Source: JAAOII01 sp965207705
GTDB lineage: Bacteria; Pseudomonadota; Gammaproteobacteria; CBDBNL01; JAAOII01
DNA length: 64,000 nucleotides
Assembly (NCBI GenBank): GCA_965207705.1
Contig: OZ242292.1
Coordinates: 1,550,001 to 1,614,000 of the forward strand
Direction: 5' to 3'
Shown here piece by piece: positions 58,246 through 64,000 of the stretch (position 1 is the first letter of the stretch; each line of letters opens with the position of its first letter). The notes beneath the pieces were generated by a model. The model worked only from the letters and a program-made list of their open reading frames with translations. It made no database searches and was not told the DNA's origin. Both the position numbers and the translations under genes were made by a program.

Positions 58246-59355
58246 ATGTATAAGAAATTTTTATTGTTATTAACCCTCGTGGTCGCAGCCGTTCTTGCCG
58301 CTTGTGCTCCTAAACAGGAAGCGCAGGTTGAAGCAGACGCAGCAGCAGAACAGGAGGTTTATGAGTGGAAGATGGTCACTACCTGGCCCAAAAACTTTCC
58401 TGGTCTTGGCACTGGCGCCAACTACTTTGCCGAACTTATTGGTGAAATGTCTGGTGGGCGAATCCAGGTTACAGTTTATGGTGGCGGCGAACTGGTTGGT
58501 CCGCTTGAAGTGTTTGACGCTGTATCCCGCGGCACTGCAGAGTTGGGGCATGGAGCAGCTTACTATTGGAAAGGCAAAAGTCAAGCGGCGCAATTATTTG
58601 CCGCAGTTCCTTTTGGCTTAACCGCGCAGGAAATGAACGCGTGGATTCACCATGGTGGTGGCATTGAACTTTGGGAAAAGATTTATGCGAAGTTTAACCT
58701 AGTTCCTCTTGCCGCAGGTAATACAGGCGTGCAGATGGGCGGCTGGTTTAACAAAGAAATTAATTCTGTGGAAGATTTAAAGGGGCTTAAAATGCGTATT
58801 CCTGGACTTGGTGGTGAAGTCCTGAAGCAGGCAGGCGGCGTTCCTGTGGGCTTGCCTGGTGGCGAGATTTTTGCCTCACTGCAATCTGGCGCTATAGATG
58901 CAACAGAATGGGTAGGTCCTTATAATGATTTAGCTTTTGGTCTTTACAAAGCAGCTGAATACTATTATTATCCCGGTTGGCATGAGCCAGGCACTACTTT
59001 AGAAGGAATGGTTAACAAAGAGGCGTTTGATGCCTTGCCTGCTGACCTGCAATCCATCGTGCGCAATGCGGCGCGAGTTGCCAACGAAGATATGTTATCT
59101 GAGTTTATTGCCAATAATAATCGGGCGCTACAAACTTTGATAGAAGAACATGACGTAGTAGTTCGTCAATATCCTCAGTCAGTGCTTAATGAATTGGCAG
59201 CAATAAGCAACCGCGTCCTGGAAGATATTGCAGAAAATGATGCCGAGTTTAATGAGGTGTTTCAATCATTCAAAGCATTTCGTAAGGGTGCCATTCAATG
59301 GCATGGTGTTTCCGAGCTTCCTTATATGAGAGCTCGAGCTCAAGCGCTTAAATAA
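58246..59355 (+). CDS. dctP: TRAP transporter solute-binding lipoprotein, TakP-like, copy 2
   Basis: The 369-residue product has a lipoprotein signal (YKKFLLLLTLVVAAVLAAC, lipobox L-A-A-C) and an Ala/Glu/Gln-rich linker before WKMVTTWPKNFPGLGTGANY. It carries GLKMRIPGLGGEVLKQAGG and AIDATEWVGPYNDLAFGLYK, closer to the TakP consensus than copy 1 (ATEWVGP versus AAEWSGP). The lipid anchor is unusual, since TRAP binding proteins are normally soluble in the periplasm. Its own -10 box lies 82 nt upstream; dctQ follows 110 nt downstream, and both binding proteins probably feed one permease. Confidence 0.93.
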   Translation: MYKKFLLLLTLVVAAVLAACAPKQEAQVEADAAAEQEVYEWKMVTTWPKNFPGLGTGANYFAELIGEMSGGRIQVTVYGGGELVGPLEVFDAVSRGTAELGHGAAYYWKGKSQAAQLFAAVPFGLTAQEMNAWIHHGGGIELWEKIYAKFNLVPLAAGNTGVQMGGWFNKEINSVEDLKGLKMRIPGLGGEVLKQAGGVPVGLPGGEIFASLQSGAIDATEWVGPYNDLAFGLYKAAEYYYYPGWHEPGTTLEGMVNKEAFDALPADLQSIVRNAARVANEDMLSEFIANNNRALQTLIEEHDVVVRQYPQSVLNELAAISNRVLEDIAENDAEFNEVFQSFKAFRKGAIQWHGVSELPYMRARAQALK

Positions 59356-59465
59356 TAGTTATCTTTGTCTGGTTGCTTTATCTTTAAGCGACTAACATAA
59401 CTCGACCAGTCCTAAACTTGCGTTAATCCTACACACTTATATAGATGTATACATGGGAAATATAG

Positions 59466-60071
59466 ATGGGAAATAACTGGTCAGAGGTTGAGTGGAATAG
59501 CAGTAAATTAGGGGGGACTGCTATCTCGTTCATTACCCAAACTTGCCAGGTCTTTGAGCGGATAAATCGTGTTGTAGGTCAGTTTATTGCTTGGCTTGCT
59601 TTTGCTATGGCTATCACTACTTTTGTTATAGTAGTGCTGCGTTATGGCTTTAATACTGGCTCAATAAAAGCACAAGAGTCGGTGCAATATATGCACGCGT
59701 TATTATTTATGCTGTGCGGCGCTTATTGTTTTCAAGAGGGCAAGCATGTGCGCATTGATATTTTTTATTCTCAACTGTCACCCATTCGCCAAGCATGGGT
59801 TAATATCTGCGGAGCTGTGCTTATTCTTAGTCCAGTTTGCATCTTCACTTTCTATATTTCATTGGAGTATGTCCTTGCTTCATGGAGTTACCTTGAAACA
59901 TCACGTGAGCCCGCTGGTCTGCCTTTTATATTTTTACTTAAGACAGTTTTGTTGGTTATGCCGGCTATGATTTTTTGCCAGGCATTATCAGACACCTGGC
60001 GCAATTATTGTTTTGTAAGCGGCAGAATTACTTATAAAGAAAAAGCAGGAGATATAAAGGACATATTGTAA
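59466..60071 (+). CDS. dctQ: TRAP transporter small permease DctQ
   Basis: The 201-residue product has four membrane segments: IAWLAFAMAITTFVIVVLRY, MHALLFMLCGAYCFQEG, ICGAVLILSPVCIFTFYISL and FIFLLKTVLLVMPAMIFCQA. The motif EGKHVRIDIFYSQLSP is the conserved DctQ loop. The small subunit pairs with DctM to form the Na+-driven permease fed by the binding proteins. The dctM ATG overlaps its stop by one base (60071). The N-terminus (about 30 residues before the first helix) is longer than average. Confidence 0.93.
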   Translation: MGNNWSEVEWNSSKLGGTAISFITQTCQVFERINRVVGQFIAWLAFAMAITTFVIVVLRYGFNTGSIKAQESVQYMHALLFMLCGAYCFQEGKHVRIDIFYSQLSPIRQAWVNICGAVLILSPVCIFTFYISLEYVLASWSYLETSREPAGLPFIFLLKTVLLVMPAMIFCQALSDTWRNYCFVSGRITYKEKAGDIKDIL

Positions 60072-61459
60072 TGGAATTTTTTGCCTTTGCCCTTTTTATT
60101 GTAATATTTGCCTTCTTAATGGTGGGCTACCCAGTGGCTTTTACTCTTGCTGGGGTTTCTTTGGCTTTCGCTTTTATTGGCGTAATGTTAGGGTACTTTG
60201 AGCCAGTATTTTTGGAGGCATTGCCTAACCGCTTGTTTGCTATTATGGGTAATGAGGTTCTTATCGCCGTGCCACTGTTTGTCTTTATGGGGGTAACTTT
60301 GCAAAAATCGCGAGTGGCGGAAGAATTGCTGGATACTATGGGGCTGTTATTTGGTTCGTTGCGTGGCGGTTTGGGGGCTTCGGTGGTGATTGTTGGCATG
60401 TTAATGGCAGCAAGCACTGGCATAGTGGGGGCAACTGTGGTTACTATGGGGCTATTGTCTTTGCCAGTTATGCTAAAGCGCAATTACAATCCTTCCATTG
60501 CGACAGGGACTATATGCGCCTCGGGAACCTTAGGGCAGTTAATTCCTCCATCTATAGTGCTTATTTTGTTGGGCGATGTAATGTCAACCGCCTATCAGCA
60601 ATCCCAGCTGGCAAGAGGGGAGTTCTCGCCTGATACTGTATCTGTGGGAGACCTTTTCTTAGGGGCTTTGCTGCCAGGGCTCATCCTTGTAGGACTCTAT
60701 TTGTTATACATTATTTGGGTGGCGTTTACAAATCCAGCAGCCATGCCAGCCATCCCTCTTAGTGAAAGAGAGAAAATGCTTGAAGGAACTAATTTATTCC
60801 TCAAGGTTATTCAGGTGCTAATGCCGCCTATCATTTTAATTGTCCTGGTGTTGGGTTCAATTCTTGCTGGCTACTCCACCCCCACCGAAGCCGCATCTGT
60901 GGGCTGCGTTGGAGCGCTGGTTATTGCTTTGGCAAAGAGACGGCTCTCCATCCCTAATTTAAACCAGATTGTTCGCACTACTGCTGTAATCACCTCACAA
61001 GTATTTTTTATATTTATCGGGGCATCCTTCTTTTCTCTGGTGTTTCGCGGCTATGGCGGTGATATAGCTATTGAGCAGCTGCTGCTTGGCTTGCCAGGCG
61101 ATGTATTTTTTGCCTTGTTATTGGTAATGTTAGTTATTTTCCTGCTTGGCTTCTTCTTAGATTTTATTGAGATAACGGTTATAATTGTTCCCACGGTTGC
61201 CCCAGTCCTTCTTTCTTTAGGGCTTGACCCTCTGTGGCTGGGGGTGATGATTGCGCTTAATCTTCAGACATCTTTTCTTACCCCGCCCTTCGGTTTTTCA
61301 CTTTTTTATCTGCGCAGTGTGACGCCGCAATCGGTTAAGACCATACAGATGTATAAAGGAGTTATACCATTCATTGCGCTACAATTGCTAATGCTTGTCG
61401 TTCTATGGATATGGCCACAACTGGCAACTTACCTTCCCCACTTAGTATACGACTACTAA
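60071..61459 (+). CDS. dctM: TRAP transporter large permease DctM
   Basis: The 462-residue product has about 12 membrane segments and the DctM blocks FLMVGYPVAFTLAGVSLAFA, GVTLQKSRVAEELLDTMGLL, AASTGIVGATVVTMGLLSLP, ASGTLGQLIPPSIVLILLGD, YSTPTEAASVGCVGALVIAL and LNLQTSFLTPPFGFSLFYLR. It is the transmembrane channel that imports the ligand with Na+. It is coupled to dctQ by a 1-nt overlap and ends the transporter set. 2-oxo-acid import fits the malic enzyme and TCA genes in the same window. A scrap of REP-like sequence follows its stop. Confidence 0.95.
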   Translation: MEFFAFALFIVIFAFLMVGYPVAFTLAGVSLAFAFIGVMLGYFEPVFLEALPNRLFAIMGNEVLIAVPLFVFMGVTLQKSRVAEELLDTMGLLFGSLRGGLGASVVIVGMLMAASTGIVGATVVTMGLLSLPVMLKRNYNPSIATGTICASGTLGQLIPPSIVLILLGDVMSTAYQQSQLARGEFSPDTVSVGDLFLGALLPGLILVGLYLLYIIWVAFTNPAAMPAIPLSEREKMLEGTNLFLKVIQVLMPPIILIVLVLGSILAGYSTPTEAASVGCVGALVIALAKRRLSIPNLNQIVRTTAVITSQVFFIFIGASFFSLVFRGYGGDIAIEQLLLGLPGDVFFALLLVMLVIFLLGFFLDFIEITVIIVPTVAPVLLSLGLDPLWLGVMIALNLQTSFLTPPFGFSLFYLRSVTPQSVKTIQMYKGVIPFIALQLLMLVVLWIWPQLATYLPHLVYDY

Positions 61460-61593
61460 AATAGTCAGCTCCGCCTGCAAAATAATTCGCCAGATAATTG
61501 ACGTTGCCTCTCCTAAAAAACGATTAACTATGTTATATTAATGTTAAGCATATTGGCTTAGATATATTATTAACTTATGAAATGAGCGGTGAA

Positions 61594-64000
61594 ATGAAGA
61601 TTATATTTTTACAAAATTTGACCGGGGGATTATTAAAGAATAGATTAAATGGATTATTTACAAGGACGCCTACAGTTGCTGTCCTGTTGCTTACTGCTGT
61701 TATTGCTGCTTGTGCTAGTAGCGACGACTCAAAATCAAGTAATCCCACTACCGCTCCCACCCCCCCTACCTCTACAGCCGACTGCGTTTTTGCTGAAGAT
61801 GTTGGCGGCACTATAGGTTGCGGGCTTCTTACTCTTCCCCAATCTTTTAACTCTACTACAACCTATAACATCACGATTGGCGAGATTGGTAAAGAAGGAG
61901 CTACCGATAAGCTTGGATTAGGCAATTTCACCTTCAGACAAATTGTTAATAATGATAATCCATCAGATGAAGATGTTGAGAGTTTTAACATAACTGAAAA
62001 ACAACTAACACTTTCCGCAAACGCCATCGCCCTTAACATAACCATCAGTGCCAGCAATAGTATTGCCGACAACCTGTTCGGCGATTTTTATATAGATTTA
62101 GATTTAGCTTTAGTGGGCAGTGATGAAGCCACAGTTAAAGTTACAGTCCGCTATACAATTTCCATTACTGCCGTGAATGATGCGCCTGTTTTTGGAGAAG
62201 CAGCCAATAGGCCAGGAGTTGTGTTTACTAATGCAACTGACACAACCCTCGCTAGATACAATTTTGCTGGCATCCTCATTAATTCGTCTGAGAACGACTT
62301 TGTGGGTAATGTATCGGCAACAGATATTGATGGCGACGCTGTTAGATATAACATAATCGGTGGAACTGATGATAATGCCCTATTTAAGATTAGTTCAGCA
62401 GGCGAAATAACTCTAAAAGCTGTAGCAAGTACTTTAGGTGACTATACATTCAACGTTACTGCCAGTGATGGCAAAGGTGGCATGACAATGGCTGAGATTA
62501 CCGTGAGTGTTACTTCTACTACTACTACTACTGCTCCCACTGACTGCATTTTTGCTGAAGATGTTGGCGGTGCTATAAATTGCGGGCTTCTTGCTCTTCC
62601 CCAAGTTTATAACTCTACTACAACCTATAACATCACGGTTGGCGAGATGTTAGCAGGTCAAGAAGTAAACACCGATAAGCTTAGATCAGGAAATTTTATC
62701 TTCACGCAAATTATTAATGGCAGTATATCAGATTCAGAAATAATTTTTCCTGATAATAACCAAATAGAACTTTCAGAATACGCCACCCATATAAATCTAA
62801 GCATTGCAGCTGACAACAACGTATTCGGTGAATTTTATATAGATTTAGTGAAGAGTGATGACGCCTCAGTTAAAGTCCGCTATACAATTTCCATTACTGA
62901 CGTGAATGATCCACCTACTATTCCTGTCTCTTACGATTTCGCCGACATTCCCTTTAATTCCACTGCTGGCTACTCGGTGGGCAATGTATCAGCAACTGAT
63001 GTGGATAATGACAATACTATTTATGGTATAGACGGTGGAGCTGATGATATCAACCTATTTCAGGTTCACTTAACGGAAGGAGAGGTAACTCTAAAAGCCA
63101 TAGCGACTATTGAAGGCAACCTTCCAATTGTATATAAATTCAACGTCACTGTCAGTGATGGTAGAGGAGGCAACGCAAGGACTGAGATTACCGTGAGTGT
63201 TCTTCCTAACAACCAAGCCCCAGTGTTTGTAGCAGTCAGTGGCTCAGAAGATCAGTTTAATGAAACGACCGCCAGCTATAATTTTACTGGTATCCCCCGT
63301 AATTCGGATATTGGCTACCTGGTGGGCAATGTATCGGCAACCGATCCTGATGGAGGCGCTCCTATGTATAACATAAGCGATGAATATAACATAAATGGTA
63401 GCACTACTGCTAGTAATAACGACCTATTTCAGATTGACTCAAGTGGCGGAATAACTCTAATACGAGGAGCTATAGATAATGACTTAGGTGGATATACATT
63501 CAACGTCACTGCCAATGATGGCAATGGCGGTAGCGCAACAGCTATAATTTCTGTGAGGGTTCTCCCCAACGAAGCCCCAATGTTTAGAGCAGTTGTGGGT
63601 TCAGAAAGCCAGTTTATTGCCATAAGAAGTGACATAGGACTCCCTATATATAGTTTTGATGGCATCCCCATTAATTCAATTATGGGCTACTCGGTGGGCA
63701 ATGTGTTCGCAACCGATGCCAATAATGACGATATCACTTATAGCATAAGCAATATTTATCTCATAGATGAAGGTTCTAGTGATTTTGTTGAGAATGCCCT
63801 ATTTACGATTAACTCAGCAACAGGTGAAGTAACTCTAAGTGCCACGGCCACGGTGAGTGATTCAGGTATGTATCTTGTTAACGCCACTGCCACTGATGAC
63901 CAAGGCGCGAATGCAATAGCCACGATTTCTGTTTATGTGGACGGAGACGCTCCGGTGTTTAGCTCAACATCTTATAGATTTGATTTATCTTTATCAGCGG
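61594..64000 (+). CDS. Cadherin-like repeat lipoprotein, C-terminus off the window
   Basis: The frame from ATG 61594 runs to the window edge, giving 802 residues. The signal ends VAVLLLTAVIAAC (lipobox I-A-A-C). Two long N-terminal units start ADCVFAEDVGG and TDCIFAEDVGG with YNITIGEI/YNITVGEM, each closing with an ISITxVND strand. Cadherin-like domains follow, each with a GNVSATDxDGD-type Ca-binding strand and FNVTASDGKGG. Such lipoproteins are usually surface adhesins with Ca-dependent stacking; function is inferred. N-x-S/T triplets are frequent, as in the other two repeat lipoproteins here. A short T-repeat (codons ACT x 6) lies at about 62518-62532. The gap 61460-61593 has no other gene. 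Confidence 0.82.
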   Translation, partial: MKIIFLQNLTGGLLKNRLNGLFTRTPTVAVLLLTAVIAACASSDDSKSSNPTTAPTPPTSTADCVFAEDVGGTIGCGLLTLPQSFNSTTTYNITIGEIGKEGATDKLGLGNFTFRQIVNNDNPSDEDVESFNITEKQLTLSANAIALNITISASNSIADNLFGDFYIDLDLALVGSDEATVKVTVRYTISITAVNDAPVFGEAANRPGVVFTNATDTTLARYNFAGILINSSENDFVGNVSATDIDGDAVRYNIIGGTDDNALFKISSAGEITLKAVASTLGDYTFNVTASDGKGGMTMAEITVSVTSTTTTTAPTDCIFAEDVGGAINCGLLALPQVYNSTTTYNITVGEMLAGQEVNTDKLRSGNFIFTQIINGSISDSEIIFPDNNQIELSEYATHINLSIAADNNVFGEFYIDLVKSDDASVKVRYTISITDVNDPPTIPVSYDFADIPFNSTAGYSVGNVSATDVDNDNTIYGIDGGADDINLFQVHLTEGEVTLKAIATIEGNLPIVYKFNVTVSDGRGGNARTEITVSVLPNNQAPVFVAVSGSEDQFNETTASYNFTGIPRNSDIGYLVGNVSATDPDGGAPMYNISDEYNINGSTTASNNDLFQIDSSGGITLIRGAIDNDLGGYTFNVTANDGNGGSATAIISVRVLPNEAPMFRAVVGSESQFIAIRSDIGLPIYSFDGIPINSIMGYSVGNVFATDANNDDITYSISNIYLIDEGSSDFVENALFTINSATGEVTLSATATVSDSGMYLVNATATDDQGANAIATISVYVDGDAPVFSSTSYRFDLSLSA

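Overview
The window reads as a chromosomal segment of a moderately AT-rich Gram-negative bacterium, most likely a gammaproteobacterium. Markers are lipopolysaccharide heptose synthesis (HldE), LolA, Rnf subunits RnfB/RnfC, the Fe(II)-trafficking protein YggX, Mpl, PriA, and an rsmG-parA-parB block of the kind usually found near a replication origin. Genes are densely packed, often with 1-20 bp overlaps, and only one tRNA (Leu-CAG) is visible. I cannot name the genus from sequence alone.

Layout: 1-2.6 kb is accessory (a partial DUF4268 gene, two VOC/glyoxalase-fold proteins, a Fic protein, a REP-like repeat). 2.6-5.9 kb is a minus-strand operon of glycosyltransferase, nucleosidase and SPL-type radical SAM protein. 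6.1-21.8 kb carries pepA-tkt, trmB, trhO, hldE, two envelope proteins, rnfB-rnfC, a sirtuin, tRNA-Leu, malic enzyme and PBP1A. 22-28 kb holds azlD, gpsA-ispD-azlC and the minus-strand operon yggX-xseB-ispA-lolA. 28-36 kb holds priA, accA-miaA, an AhpD-like gene and hisD-hisC. 36-39 kb is a large repeat lipoprotein. 39-51 kb is rsmG-parA-parB-mpl, then sdhCDAB, a small lipoprotein and sucAB, which together form a TCA-cycle block. 51-53.7 kb is a fibronectin-type lipoprotein. 53.9-56.6 kb is an AT-rich cassette of an HD phosphohydrolase and two tandem Panacea/YwgA-like proteins, followed by a decayed VOC fragment. 57-61.5 kb encodes a TRAP transporter for 2-oxo acids with two binding proteins. 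The window ends inside a cadherin-like lipoprotein.

Four patterns cut across the genes. (1) Short tandem repeats occur at gene junctions, where unit lengths are usually not multiples of 3, and as in-frame insertions inside housekeeping enzymes, where units are 12, 15 or 18 bp (Tkt, RnfC, IspD, LolA, MiaA, HisC, RsmG and others). Several loci share a GGGG-AATAA-like core. (2) Good -10 boxes lie only 6-10 nt before many start codons and Shine-Dalgarno motifs are rare, suggesting widespread leaderless transcription; the Panacea-like pair, with GAGGT motifs, is a clear exception. (3) A roughly 100-bp intergenic REP-like repeat has a 9-bp stem that shows a compensatory base change. (4) miaA has no ATG/GTG/TTG start that would retain its P-loop and appears to begin with ATT overlapping the accA stop codon.

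The best candidate for an undescribed system is the HD phosphohydrolase plus duplicated Panacea-like cassette. The repeat insertions in essential enzymes and the orphan promoter-terminator unit at 21993-22076 are the next most interesting signals.
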